A stretch of DNA of 64,000 nucleotides from Dyadobacter sp. 3J3 (lineage in GTDB: Bacteria > Bacteroidota > Bacteroidia > Cytophagales > Spirosomataceae), in the NCBI RefSeq assembly GCF_009801115.1, contig NZ_VTOL01000015.1, positions 1-64,000 of the forward strand. The letters are read 5' to 3'. Both the position numbers and the translations under genes were made by a program. Positions 1-8,427 of this stretch are shown here, piece after piece (position 1 is the first letter of the stretch; each line of letters begins with the position of its first letter). Under the pieces are notes generated by a model. It was not told the origin of the DNA. It searched no databases and worked only from the letters and a program-made list of their open reading frames with translations.

Positions 1-191
1 CTTGGTAAGATTCATGATTATTTCTGTTATATATTTGAATGTGAGATACTTAAATATACAAAGAATGTAGAATCTTACCAATTTTAAACTCTATTTTTCC
101 TGCCAATTATTAATCGAACTCAGGTTAGTAATAAGCGAATTATGATTACGGGCTTTTAAATTCAAATAATTTATTTTTTCGATGTGAAAAC

Positions 192-222
192 AAAAAAGCA
201 GTGGAATCAAATTCCACTGCTT
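192..222 (-). terminator. Rho-independent terminator of pyk
   Basis: A perfect 12-bp stem (196-207 with 211-222) closes a 3-nt loop. On the minus strand it is followed by a run of six T. It lies about 20 bases after the pyk stop codon, in the right orientation to end that transcript. Confidence 0.85.
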
Positions 223-243
223 CGTATTATGTCAAATTAAAGC

Positions 244-1683
244 TTATTCTACCACGCTCAATTTAACAGCATTCGTTTTGCGGGATTTTGAAACCGGCAT
301 ACTCAATGTGTTAATGAATACGTCACCTTTCTTCAATTCACCTTTTTCGATAAGGAAAAGTTTGATGTCTTCAATCAAATCATCCGTTGAAACATCCTGA
401 TCTTTATCGTAGAAATATACTTTTGTTCCCCAATAAAGCGCCAATGTATTCATCAAAGTTTTATCCGAAGTGAAAATCAACAAACTCGCTTTTGGGCGGT
501 GATGAGAAAGACGGAAAGAAGTATATCCTGAACGTGTAACACCGATAATTGCAGCAGCATTTGTATCACGAGCCAAACGGCAGGCGCTCATTACTACGTT
601 GTCATTCAGTTTGTTTTCGCTTGGTTTTTCGTTTACAAACGCATGGTGTTTGAAATAAACATCAAGAGAGTTTTCCTCTACTTTTTCAATCGTACGGCTC
701 ATCGTTTCAACAGCAAGCAACGGATATTTTCCGGAAGCTGTTTCTGCACTAAGCATTACGGCATCAGCACCATCCAGTACTGAGTTCGCAACGTCACTGA
801 TCTCCGCACGTGTTCCGCGAGGACTTTCGATCATGCTTTCCAGCATTTGCGTCGCAACGATAACCGGCTTACCAGCTTTGTTACATTTGTCAACGATCAT
901 TTTTTGAATCATCGGAACTTCTTCTGCCGGTAATTCAACACCCAAATCTCCACGGGCAACCATGATTGCATCCGCAGCTTCGATGATTTCGTCAATATTT
1001 GCTACTGCTTCCGGCTTTTCGATTTTTGCGATCAAACGCGCAAATTTGCCTTTGTTAGCGATGTATTCTTTTACTTTAATGATTTCAGAAGCAGTACGCA
1101 CAAACGAAAGTGCTACCCATTCCACATTATGTTCCAGTCCGAAATCAAGATCTTCGTAATCTTTTGTAGTTACCGAAGGCATTGAAACGCGTGTATTTGG
1201 AAGGTTTACACCTTTTTTAGATTTCAACAAACCGCCGTAAATAACCTCTGTTACAACATCGCTTCCTTCAATTCCTGTTACCAGCACTTCAAGTTTACCG
1301 TCATCCATCAAAATACGGTCACCTATTTTAACGTCATTGTACATGCCGTCGTAAGGAGTACTTACTTTTTCAGCAGTACCCAAAACTTCTGTATTGGAAA
1401 GAATCAGTTTATTTCCAGCCTCGATCAATACACCATCTTTTTCAGCTACAAGTCCGATACGGATTTTTGGTCCCTGCAAATCCTGTAAAATGGCAAGGTT
1501 CAATCCGAATTCTTCGTTTATTTCGCGAATGGTATTAAGCCTGGCCAGGTGGTCTGCATGCGTACCATGAGAAAAGTTTAGACGAAAAACATTTACGCCG
1601 GCAACTGCCAAAGCATGAAGCATTTCTTTTGTTTCTGATGTTGGGCCTACGGTAGCAACAATTTTGGTTTTCTTGGAAGACAT
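244..1683 (-). CDS. pyk: Pyruvate kinase
   Basis: Cytoplasmic glycolytic enzyme converting phosphoenolpyruvate and ADP to pyruvate and ATP. The N-terminus has KIVATVGPTS, the first strand of the TIM barrel. MVARGDLGVELP starts near residue 241 and carries the substrate and Mg2+ ligands, followed by the ATQMLESMI and SPRGTRAEISDVANSVLDGAD signatures. The C-terminal domain is complete and the length (479 aa) is normal. I chose the ATG at 1683 (MSSKKTKIV) because the longer frame to 1722 adds 13 residues that overlap the priA 3' end and resemble no pyruvate kinase. It follows priA by 29 bases on the same strand and ends at a strong terminator, so co-transcription with priA is likely. Confidence 0.97.
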   Translation of the reverse strand: MSSKKTKIVATVGPTSETKEMLHALAVAGVNVFRLNFSHGTHADHLARLNTIREINEEFGLNLAILQDLQGPKIRIGLVAEKDGVLIEAGNKLILSNTEVLGTAEKVSTPYDGMYNDVKIGDRILMDDGKLEVLVTGIEGSDVVTEVIYGGLLKSKKGVNLPNTRVSMPSVTTKDYEDLDFGLEHNVEWVALSFVRTASEIIKVKEYIANKGKFARLIAKIEKPEAVANIDEIIEAADAIMVARGDLGVELPAEEVPMIQKMIVDKCNKAGKPVIVATQMLESMIESPRGTRAEISDVANSVLDGADAVMLSAETASGKYPLLAVETMSRTIEKVEENSLDVYFKHHAFVNEKPSENKLNDNVVMSACRLARDTNAAAIIGVTRSGYTSFRLSHHRPKASLLIFTSDKTLMNTLALYWGTKVYFYDKDQDVSTDDLIEDIKLFLIEKGELKKGDVFINTLSMPVSKSRKTNAVKLSVVE

Positions 1684-1712
1684 AGAGTTAATTGCAGTAT
1701 TATATGAATTTA

Positions 1713-4208
1713 CTAAACACAATCCACATCAATCACGACGTGGACGCCTTTTATGGTTTTATCGGTTAGAATATCAATGACTTTTTCTTGTATAAACGAC
1801 TTTGCCGCCTTAAAATTAATCTTTTCTCGTTCAAGTTTAATGAGAATGTCGAACAAAAACTGATTTCTTACTCTTTCAACCAACGGAGGCTCCGGTCCGA
1901 GTACACGGCTGGCGCCTAAATTGGCTGTTAATTTTTCTGCCAAAACGACTGCGGCACGTTTCGAAGTCGCCTCATCCATATGTTTTATTGTAATCTTTAT
2001 TAACCTGGTAAACGGCGGGTAATGGTATTGCTCACGCTCTACGATTTCCGCATCATACATGCCCGTGTAATCATTCTGGATAATTCTTTCCAGAATTTTC
2101 TGAGCCGGATTTGCGGTTTGGATCAAAACTTTTCCAGGTTTATCAGCTCGTCGCCCCGCTCTTCCACTAACCTGGGTCAGCATCTGAAAAGCACGTTCGG
2201 AAGCTCTGAATTCCGGAAAGTGAATGATCCTGTCGGCATCAAAAATACCAACCATACTTACATTATCAAAATCCAGGCCTTTGCTAACCATTTGAGTGCC
2301 AACTAAAATATCGGTACCTCCTTCTTCAAATTCCTGGATAATCTGCTGATAAGCGTTTTTTGCACGCGTGGTATCAAAATCCATTCGTTGAACTCTCGCA
2401 GTTGGCAATAGCAAATGCAATTCTTCTTCAATTTTTTCCGTTCCGTATCCAATGGTTTTTACTTTTGGAGAACCGCAAGCCGGACATGTCCTTGGCACTT
2501 CTTCCTTATGTCCGCAATAATGGCATCGAAGTTCACGCGCTTTCATGTGGTATGTGAGACTTACATCACAATTAGCACATTCGGAAATCCAGCTGCATTC
2601 TTCACATTGCATATACGGAGAATAACCGCGGCGATTTTGGAATAAAATCGTTTGTTCTTTATTGTTTAAATTCGATTCAAGATGTTCGAGCAAAACGGAT
2701 GAAAATTCATTTTTCATCTTTTTCTGCTTTTTTTCTTTTTTCGTGTCAATTAAAACAAAAGTAGGCAAAGCTGCATTACCAAATCGTTGTGTTATTTCAA
2801 CCAATCCGTAACGACCATTTCGGGCGTGGTAGTAACTTTCAAGTGAAGGTGTCGCAGAGCCAAGTAAAGTTTTTGCCTTATGCATATAGGCCATGAATAC
2901 AGCTACATCACGGGCATGATAGCGCGGAGCCGGATCGTGTTGTTTGTAGGAAGTTTCATGTTCCTCATCTACAATAATGAGCCCCAGATTATCAAAAGGC
3001 AAAAAGATGGCAGACCGAACACCGACTACAAACTGGAATTTTCCATCCAGAATTCCTTTCCAGACTTCAACGCGTTCATTATCTGAAAATTTGGAATGAT
3101 AAATTCCCATGGAATCACCGAATACTTTTCGTAAACGGGTAACGATTTGTGTTGTTAAAGCGATTTCGGGCAGCAAAAACAAAACCTGCGATCCACTTTC
3201 CATCGCCTGTTTGATCAGTTCAATATACACTTCCGTTTTTCCGCTTCCGGTAATACCATGCAACAGCACAACTTCTTTTTCGGAAAAAGCTTCATGAATT
3301 TGCTTAAAAGCTGTTTGCTGTGATTCTGTTAAGTTGACAACCGCTGGCGGACCAAGCGGAATATCAGCAAAGCGGGAAACGATGATATCAAACTGTTCGA
3401 AAATGCCTTTTTTAATAAGCGTTTGTAAAGCAGAATCTGATAAACCATCGTCTTGGGAAAAGATTGATTTATCAAGACCTTTTTGATTTAGTTCTTCGTG
3501 ATTATAAACCGGTACATGGCTTAAATAACGCATCAAAATATCCTGCTGTTTCGGGATTTTATCAAGAGAAGAGGTTAATTCAACCAATGATTTCTCTGAA
3601 ACAAATGCAGAGGTCAAACGTATTTTCTTGACAACTTTTGGCTTATATCTTTCTTTAACTTCTTCAAAAAGAATAATCGCACGTTTCCCAACCAAAGATT
3701 TTATTACGGCCGTAATATTAGTCTGGTTCACCAGCCTGGCCACTTCTTCATAGGAAAGCGTAGCATGTTTTTTTATTTCATCCAGAATATAACGCTCCTG
3801 ATCCGTTAGCAATTCTTCATAATCAAATTCAGGATTGTGCTGAATCCGTGACTCACTTGTAATTTTCAGTCCGGCTGGTAGGGCAACATTTAAAACTTCG
3901 CCGATATTACACAGGTAATATTCTGAAATCCAGTTGAAAAGTTCCAGCTGTTTAGTCGTGACAATCGGTTCATCATCCAGTAATTCAAGAATATATTTTG
4001 CCTGGTATAAGGCGGGAGGATTAGCGTGAATATTGGCAACAACGGCTGTAATTACACGTTTTTTGCCAAACTGTACAATTACCCGAGCTCCTACTTTAAT
4101 CATCTCAGCCATTGTCCTAGGAACCCTGTAAGTAAAGAGCCGGGGCACAGGGACAGGAAGAATCAAATCGGCGAATAAGGTAATTTCGTCCTCAAAAAGG
4201 GAGGTCAT
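1713..4208 (-). CDS. priA: Primosomal protein N' (PriA replication-restart helicase)
   Basis: A 3'-to-5' superfamily 2 helicase that reloads the replisome at stalled forks. In order: N-terminal 3'-DNA-binding domain, Walker A motif GITGSGKTE near residue 320, Walker B/DEEH box (IIVDEEHETSYKQ) near residue 410, an inserted zinc-binding region at about 536-583 with paired cysteines (CEEC, CANC, CHYC, CPAC), and helicase motif VI with SGRAGRR. Length is about 831 aa, usual for the family. The ATG at 4208 is preferred over a TTG two codons upstream. The gene lies just downstream of a PIN toxin gene and just upstream of pyk. Confidence 0.97.
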   Translation of the reverse strand: MTSLFEDEITLFADLILPVPVPRLFTYRVPRTMAEMIKVGARVIVQFGKKRVITAVVANIHANPPALYQAKYILELLDDEPIVTTKQLELFNWISEYYLCNIGEVLNVALPAGLKITSESRIQHNPEFDYEELLTDQERYILDEIKKHATLSYEEVARLVNQTNITAVIKSLVGKRAIILFEEVKERYKPKVVKKIRLTSAFVSEKSLVELTSSLDKIPKQQDILMRYLSHVPVYNHEELNQKGLDKSIFSQDDGLSDSALQTLIKKGIFEQFDIIVSRFADIPLGPPAVVNLTESQQTAFKQIHEAFSEKEVVLLHGITGSGKTEVYIELIKQAMESGSQVLFLLPEIALTTQIVTRLRKVFGDSMGIYHSKFSDNERVEVWKGILDGKFQFVVGVRSAIFLPFDNLGLIIVDEEHETSYKQHDPAPRYHARDVAVFMAYMHKAKTLLGSATPSLESYYHARNGRYGLVEITQRFGNAALPTFVLIDTKKEKKQKKMKNEFSSVLLEHLESNLNNKEQTILFQNRRGYSPYMQCEECSWISECANCDVSLTYHMKARELRCHYCGHKEEVPRTCPACGSPKVKTIGYGTEKIEEELHLLLPTARVQRMDFDTTRAKNAYQQIIQEFEEGGTDILVGTQMVSKGLDFDNVSMVGIFDADRIIHFPEFRASERAFQMLTQVSGRAGRRADKPGKVLIQTANPAQKILERIIQNDYTGMYDAEIVEREQYHYPPFTRLIKITIKHMDEATSKRAAVVLAEKLTANLGASRVLGPEPPLVERVRNQFLFDILIKLEREKINFKAAKSFIQEKVIDILTDKTIKGVHVVIDVDCV

Positions 4209-4222
4209 TGGCAAAATCTAGT

Positions 4223-4690
4223 TTATTTACTTTTAAAAAAGGGTAAAAGATCCTTCTGATCAATTTTTCTAATATCAAAAAAGACATTGTTCAAATGGTC
4301 AAAATCAGAATCAGTAGTAATCAACTGAAGTCCTAAAAGCGCAGCAAGGGAAGCAATCCAAAGATCATTTTTTCCCATATTTCTTGGTGTAGCAAAAGGA
4401 TAAGTTTGAAATGCAGGATTAGCTATTTGCGAATAAGCATCAATTTCAGTGTAAATATCGACGTTAAAATTGCTGACATCAACAATATTGACCTGGTCTA
4501 AAAAGATATCAAGTAAACCCCTTCTTTTACTTCCCCAATTGTTTTGCAACGCTATGGATTTAATTTCCGCTTCTGAAACAACGGAAACATATAGAGGTAA
4601 GTTCTCGGGGTTAAGAAACTTGATTATGCCATATCCGTCAGAAGCTCTTATAACTGCAAGAATTATATTTGTATCAAATAGAAGATTCAT
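4223..4690 (-). CDS. PIN-domain protein, probable type II toxin (VapC-like)
   Basis: 155 aa. It has the PIN ribonuclease acidic residues: FDTN near the N-terminus, EAEIKS in the middle, and NDLWIASLA and TTDSDFDHL near the C-terminus. VapC-type PIN proteins cleave RNA, often tRNA or rRNA, and are blocked by a cognate small protein. Its ATG overlaps the stop of the upstream small gene by one base (TAATG), the usual translational coupling of such pairs. It is not closely similar to the other two PIN proteins in the window. The toxin role is inferred from fold and context. Confidence 0.85.
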   Translation of the reverse strand: MNLLFDTNIILAVIRASDGYGIIKFLNPENLPLYVSVVSEAEIKSIALQNNWGSKRRGLLDIFLDQVNIVDVSNFNVDIYTEIDAYSQIANPAFQTYPFATPRNMGKNDLWIASLAALLGLQLITTDSDFDHLNNVFFDIRKIDQKDLLPFFKSK

Positions 4691-4911
4691 TATTTGGTAG
4701 CATCAAGCTGGGTCATTAATTTGTCCCATTCTTCTGCTGTAAAGGGTTCGGCAGGTTCAGCATTTTTAAGCGCGCTAATTAATGTTTCATTACTTTTTCC
4801 AGTCTTCCTACCAAAAGCGGTAGCACCTCCCGAAGCCAGAATTTCCTCAGGAGAATGTGAAGTATGTGTTTTAAACAGACTGGTTTTAGACGAAGACAAC
4901 TTAGTTCTCAT
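4690..4911 (-). CDS. Probable antitoxin partner of the downstream PIN toxin
   Basis: 73 aa, hydrophilic. The first half is basic and Ser/Thr-rich and the second is an acidic, helix-prone tail (AEEWDKLMTQLDATK) of the kind that wraps PIN toxins. No DNA-binding fold is obvious by eye. Function is inferred from its position immediately upstream of, and one-base overlap with, the PIN gene at 4223-4690. A TAnnTTTG-type -10 element lies about 23 bases upstream of the ATG. Confidence 0.7.
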   Translation of the reverse strand: MRTKLSSSKTSLFKTHTSHSPEEILASGGATAFGRKTGKSNETLISALKNAEPAEPFTAEEWDKLMTQLDATK

Positions 4912-4933
4912 GTTGATTTAGTTGTTTTATAAT

Positions 4934-4941
4934 CAAATATA
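4934..4941 (-). promoter_or_regulatory. Bacteroidota-type -7 element before the PIN antitoxin
   Basis: On the minus strand the octamer TATATTTG matches the Bacteroidota TAnnTTTG -7 consensus. It is 23 bases upstream of the antitoxin ATG. I see no good -33 TTTG at the expected 19-21 base spacing, so this is a candidate only. Confidence 0.4.
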
Positions 4942-4999
4942 CAAAAATGTAAATCAATTAAGGATGTTAGTTAATGATGTCTTTCAGCTATTATCACGA

Positions 5000-5602
5000 T
5001 TAGAATATTGTTTTGATTTCTAAAACAGTCGAATTGTCCCAGTTAACCATCGCATTAAATAATCTGATATGACTATACTGAGAAATACCAGATTCCGGAA
5101 TTTGGACTTCTTCAATAATTCCTGAATCTAAAAGAAATGCTCTTTGTGTTCCTGGCAGCAAAGGCGTATCAGGTGTGAACCATCGACCATCTTTCAAAAA
5201 AGCAACATTACAGTATAACGTATCCGTAACCATTCTATTTTTGATGATTAGAATTTCTTCGGCATCACCTCGCTTTTCATAAAGCTTATTTAACGAAGTT
5301 CGATCATCGTATTTGTAGGAATAATTAATTGTAGCGTCGTGCACACGTTGGATTTTCGATATCGTCCGAAAATTATAGGGTTCCCATTTTATGTTATCGA
5401 TTGTTTTTGAATAAGCTAATCTGCATTTGTAATATGCATCAGTAACATCATCAGGAATCGAAATCAATTCTGATAAATTCCAGGAATCAGTAAAACCAAA
5501 CAGCTCTGTTCTGGTTTTATTCAGACGCGCTTCGTGATAAGATAAATTAATTAGCTGACGATCTTTAACACAAATCGTTTCAAAGCACAACTGAAGGGAC
5601 AT
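5000..5602 (-). CDS. pabC: Aminodeoxychorismate lyase-like class IV aminotransferase
   Basis: PLP-dependent enzyme expected to turn 4-amino-4-deoxychorismate into p-aminobenzoate and pyruvate for folate synthesis. It opens with LCFETICVKDRQL, then YHEARLNKTR, as in PabC. The YKYDDR segment in the middle holds the likely PLP lysine (Y-K-x3-R pattern). TPDTPLLPGTQR matches the C-terminal substrate loop. At 200 aa it is short but typical of the compact Bacteroidota form. I start at the ATG at 5602; an upstream frame extension to 5629 runs inside pabB. It overlaps the pabB stop by 23 bases, consistent with coupled translation in a two-gene pab operon. Confidence 0.85.
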   Translation of the reverse strand: MSLQLCFETICVKDRQLINLSYHEARLNKTRTELFGFTDSWNLSELISIPDDVTDAYYKCRLAYSKTIDNIKWEPYNFRTISKIQRVHDATINYSYKYDDRTSLNKLYEKRGDAEEILIIKNRMVTDTLYCNVAFLKDGRWFTPDTPLLPGTQRAFLLDSGIIEEVQIPESGISQYSHIRLFNAMVNWDNSTVLEIKTIF

Positions 5603-6605
5603 GGGCGAAGGGTAAATAAACTTTATCAATTAATTCCTGGTATTCACTGTGTGCATCGCTTTTGGCAGTTATTCCGCCTCCGCTTTTGAAAACCAGTTTT
5701 CCGTTCTGGTTTTCAATGTAACGTATCATGACTGCACTATCGAAATTTTCTCCGTCGAAATAACCCATTACGCCTGTGTAATAGCCTCTTTCATAACCTT
5801 CGGCATCTTTGATGATTTTCAGCGTGCTCGGTTTTGGTGCGCCGCTTATAGAACCTGCCGGAAGTAATTTTACCAGTAGGTCTCCAAATTCACCATCAAA
5901 ATTATCTGGCAAAATTCCGGCAATTTCTGAGCTTACCTGCAAAAGGGTTTTCTGGTTTGTTTCAATTTGTTCAATAAAACGATACTGTTCAACCCAAACT
6001 TTATCAGCCACAATGCTGATATCATTTCTGATTAAATCGACAATCGTTGCGTGTTCAGCAGCTTCTTTTGGGTCTGAAAGAATTACTTTTTCAGCATTAG
6101 GGAAAGATGCGTCGATCGTTCCTTTCATCGGAAAAGATGAAATTCTTTTTCCTTTTATTTTGATGAAAATTTCCGGAGAAAAGCAGACAAACTGATCTTT
6201 TAACCAAAAACGATAAGGGGCTTTACTATGTTGAAAAATATCTTTTAAGCCAAGATTTGTGTCAATTGGTGTTGGAAGGGAAAGATTAACAAGAAAGGAA
6301 TTTCCGGCTTTCAGGTTATTAACAACGTGATTGAATTTATTTTGATAGGTTTCAAAAGGAATTGGATTTTTCCTGAAATGAAAATCGGGTAAAGATTCGT
6401 TTTTATTATTTAAGGGATCATTTGTGAATCCATTAAAGTTAAATAATATTTCTGACGGATCAATCTCATCCAAACGCCAGGCAACCGGCTTTTGCAGTAA
6501 AAAGTCAATGAGGAAGACAAACGGAATTTTCCGTTTCCCCCAATCATTGAGGTGCTTTGAGAAATTTTGTATTGTGTTTGTCAATGGAAAAAATAATAAT
6601 TTCAA
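5580..6605 (-). CDS. pabB: Aminodeoxychorismate synthase component I
   Basis: Chorismate-binding enzyme that makes 4-amino-4-deoxychorismate using ammonia from a PabA-type glutaminase, which is not seen here. The chorismate-binding domain is clear: KAGNSFLVNLSLP, SPEIFIKIKGKRISSFPMKGTID, the HATIVDLIRND segment, then LPAGSISGAPKPSTL and FDGENFDSAVMIRYI, ending SGGGITAKSD. It is 341 aa, so the N-terminal region is reduced relative to E. coli PabB. No ATG exists near the N-terminus; the start is TTG at 6605, since an in-frame TAA lies just upstream. An isochorismate or anthranilate synthase role is less likely given the neighbouring pabC. Confidence 0.9.
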   Translation of the reverse strand: MKLLFFPLTNTIQNFSKHLNDWGKRKIPFVFLIDFLLQKPVAWRLDEIDPSEILFNFNGFTNDPLNNKNESLPDFHFRKNPIPFETYQNKFNHVVNNLKAGNSFLVNLSLPTPIDTNLGLKDIFQHSKAPYRFWLKDQFVCFSPEIFIKIKGKRISSFPMKGTIDASFPNAEKVILSDPKEAAEHATIVDLIRNDISIVADKVWVEQYRFIEQIETNQKTLLQVSSEIAGILPDNFDGEFGDLLVKLLPAGSISGAPKPSTLKIIKDAEGYERGYYTGVMGYFDGENFDSAVMIRYIENQNGKLVFKSGGGITAKSDAHSEYQELIDKVYLPFAHVPSVVL

Positions 6606-6699
6606 CAGGTCTTTTTAACAGTCGGCAAATTTACAAAGTTCAGAAACCAATCGTTTAAATAAAGAGTTAGATTATAATAAGGATTTAGAAACTAAACTC

Positions 6700-7707
6700 A
6701 TGCATATCCACGACGTAATTATTATCGGGGGAGGGCCTTGCGGACTTGCCATGGCTATTGAAGCAAGCAAAAACGGTCTTGACCATTTAATTCTGGAAAA
6801 GGGTAATTTAACAGAATCGATTAGGAATTATCCCCGCCGGATGCGCTTCTTTTCAACTGCTGAAAATATAGAAATAGGAGGGATTCCTTTCGCAATTTCT
6901 GAGGTAAAAGCGAATAGAAACGAAGCACTGCAATATTATCGCAAAGTTGCTGGATATTTCAACCTTAATTTCAAGCTTTTCGTCGATGTCGAGCGTACTG
7001 AAAAACAGGCTGACGGAACATTCCTTGTTTACACAACTGACGGGCAGATTTTTCAATCCAAAACGGTAGTTCTGGCAACTGGTTATTTTGACGTTCCCCG
7101 TAAACTGAATGTGCCGGGAGAAAATTTACCGCATGTTTCACATTACTACGATGAACCATTTAAATATTCCTATACCAATGTCGTTTTGGTAGGCGGTTCC
7201 AATTCTTCTGTTGAGGCAGCTTTGGAACTGTATCGTCATGATGCGCATGTGACGATTGTCCATAAAGAAGCAGATTTCCGGACAAAAGTAAAATACTGGC
7301 TTGTTCCGGATGTTAAAAATCGGGTGAAGGAAGGTAAAATTCATACGCGTTTTAATTGTATTACCAAAGCAATAGAGCCGGGCCGAATTCAAATTGAAAA
7401 CATAGAAACCGGTGAACTGGAATGGTTGCCTGGTGATTTTGTTTTTCTTTTGGTGGGATATTTGCCGGACGAACATTTATTATTCCGTTGCGGCATTGTC
7501 CTTGATCCGCAAACAAAGGTACCTACTTTCGATCCTGAAACATTTGAAACCAACATTCCGGGCCTATACTTATGCGGAACGGTAATGGCTGGCGTTTTTA
7601 CGGAAAAAATATTTATCGAAAACGGCCGTGATCACGCGGCTGCGATTGCTGATCATTTGATGGGAAGGGAAGTGAGAAAAGTGAAGGAGCTGATTGACAG
7701 GATTTAG
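6700..7707 (+). CDS. ypdA: YpdA-family putative bacillithiol disulfide reductase
   Basis: FAD/NAD(P)H-dependent oxidoreductase of the two-dinucleotide-fold type. The FAD motif is VIIIGGGPCGLAMAIEA at residues 6-22 and the NAD(P) motif is VVLVGGSNSSVEAALEL near residue 165. ATGYFDVPR and LLVGYLPD are further conserved points, and the C-terminus closes with GLYLCGTVMAG. There is no CxxC redox pair, which fits YpdA rather than thioredoxin reductase. The length (335 aa) matches the family. The proposed role is recycling of oxidised bacillithiol. It is alone on the plus strand, convergent with a toxin-antitoxin pair. Confidence 0.9.
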   Translation: MHIHDVIIIGGGPCGLAMAIEASKNGLDHLILEKGNLTESIRNYPRRMRFFSTAENIEIGGIPFAISEVKANRNEALQYYRKVAGYFNLNFKLFVDVERTEKQADGTFLVYTTDGQIFQSKTVVLATGYFDVPRKLNVPGENLPHVSHYYDEPFKYSYTNVVLVGGSNSSVEAALELYRHDAHVTIVHKEADFRTKVKYWLVPDVKNRVKEGKIHTRFNCITKAIEPGRIQIENIETGELEWLPGDFVFLLVGYLPDEHLLFRCGIVLDPQTKVPTFDPETFETNIPGLYLCGTVMAGVFTEKIFIENGRDHAAAIADHLMGREVRKVKELIDRI

Positions 7708-7719
7708 TTTACAAACTAA

Positions 7720-8121
7720 TCAGGCGGTGATAAGTTCAATTTGTGATGTGTACAGTTTGAACTTATCATCTGCTGAAATAATAGTGAGTTTTTCTGTTAA
7801 AGCAACGGAAAGAATAAGCCGGTCGAAGGGATCTTTGTGTATTTCAAAGAAGGGTATTTGAATATAATTTGATATGTGAATTTGGGTGATGGGCAACAGT
7901 TCAAAACCATCCTCACTTGCTATAAGTACTATATCTTCTATTGATACAGGAAGTTCAGGTAACTTTCCGGTTTTTTGTTTGATTGCAATTTCATAAAGGC
8001 TGACCAGGCTTACAAAGATTGAATTGCTCGTATCGGTCAGTAAATTTAAAATTTCATTACTCAGTCTTTTATCATTCAATTGAAACCAGATGAGGATTTG
8101 TGTGTCGATAAGATATTTCAT
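7720..8121 (-). CDS. PIN-domain toxin (VapC-like)
   Basis: 133 aa with a full PIN fold: YLIDTQILIWF at the N-terminus, SLYEIAIK in the middle, HKDPFDRLI and SADDKFKLY towards the C-terminus, which give the four acidic metal ligands. It is expected to be an Mg2+-dependent ribonuclease. The DPFDRLI..A...L.IISAD pattern is typical of the large Bacteroidota PIN family paired with DUF2281-like antitoxins. It overlaps the antitoxin stop by one base (TAATG). It is paralogous to the shorter PIN protein at 60788-61102, which lacks an internal block. Confidence 0.9.
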   Translation of the reverse strand: MKYLIDTQILIWFQLNDKRLSNEILNLLTDTSNSIFVSLVSLYEIAIKQKTGKLPELPVSIEDIVLIASEDGFELLPITQIHISNYIQIPFFEIHKDPFDRLILSVALTEKLTIISADDKFKLYTSQIELITA

Positions 8122-8348
8122 TACAAATAGTCTTTCAAGTCATCTAATGGCTCATTAAAATCATCAGGCAAAGACATTTGTTTTTCTTTTAAATGGTGTA
8201 AACGGGTAAGTCCGCCGGGTTGACGTTTATTAGGAACTTTCATTTCTTCCAAAAATAAAACCACAACTTTTGTCTTATTTGTTGTTGGTGGAGTTTCACT
8301 GAGTGTAAGAACTCCATTTTCAAATACTCCGCTTATGGATTTATACAT
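8121..8348 (-). CDS. DUF2281-like antitoxin
   Basis: 75 aa. The N-terminal part (SISGVFENGVLTLSE, then NKTKVVVLFLEE) is a small beta-rich fold seen in DUF2281/AF2212-like antitoxins, and the C-terminal LPDDFNEPLDDLKDYL is the acidic tail that neutralises the toxin. The antitoxin at 61102-61317 shares both halves (GVYENGQVILTE, FNNSLDDLKDYM), so the two pairs are paralogous. A 40-base palindrome lies 13-52 bases upstream and could be its operator. Confidence 0.85.
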   Translation of the reverse strand: MYKSISGVFENGVLTLSETPPTTNKTKVVVLFLEEMKVPNKRQPGGLTRLHHLKEKQMSLPDDFNEPLDDLKDYL

Positions 8349-8360
8349 GGCCCTGACTTT

Positions 8361-8400
8361 TTATTTTACATGAAAATTACAAAATTTCCATGTAAAATAA
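8361..8400. repeat. 40-base near-perfect palindrome upstream of toxin-antitoxin pair
   Basis: Arms 8361-8372 and 8389-8400 are a perfect 12-bp inverted repeat. The inner sequence continues the stem with one mismatch down to a 4-base loop. No T-run follows on either strand, so a terminator is unlikely. Its place directly before the antitoxin gene suggests an autoregulatory operator (inference). Confidence 0.7.
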
Positions 8401-8427
8401 AGTATCCCACCAATTCATTAATCGTTT

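Noticed and set aside
1684..1722. N-terminal extension of pyruvate kinase
   Set aside because: The 13 added residues overlap priA and are unlike any pyruvate kinase start; the ATG at 1683 gives the canonical N-terminus.
7704..7719. Small palindrome between ypdA and the PIN toxin gene as a terminator
   Set aside because: Only 7-bp A/T-rich arms that include the ypdA stop codon and no T-run; too weak to call.
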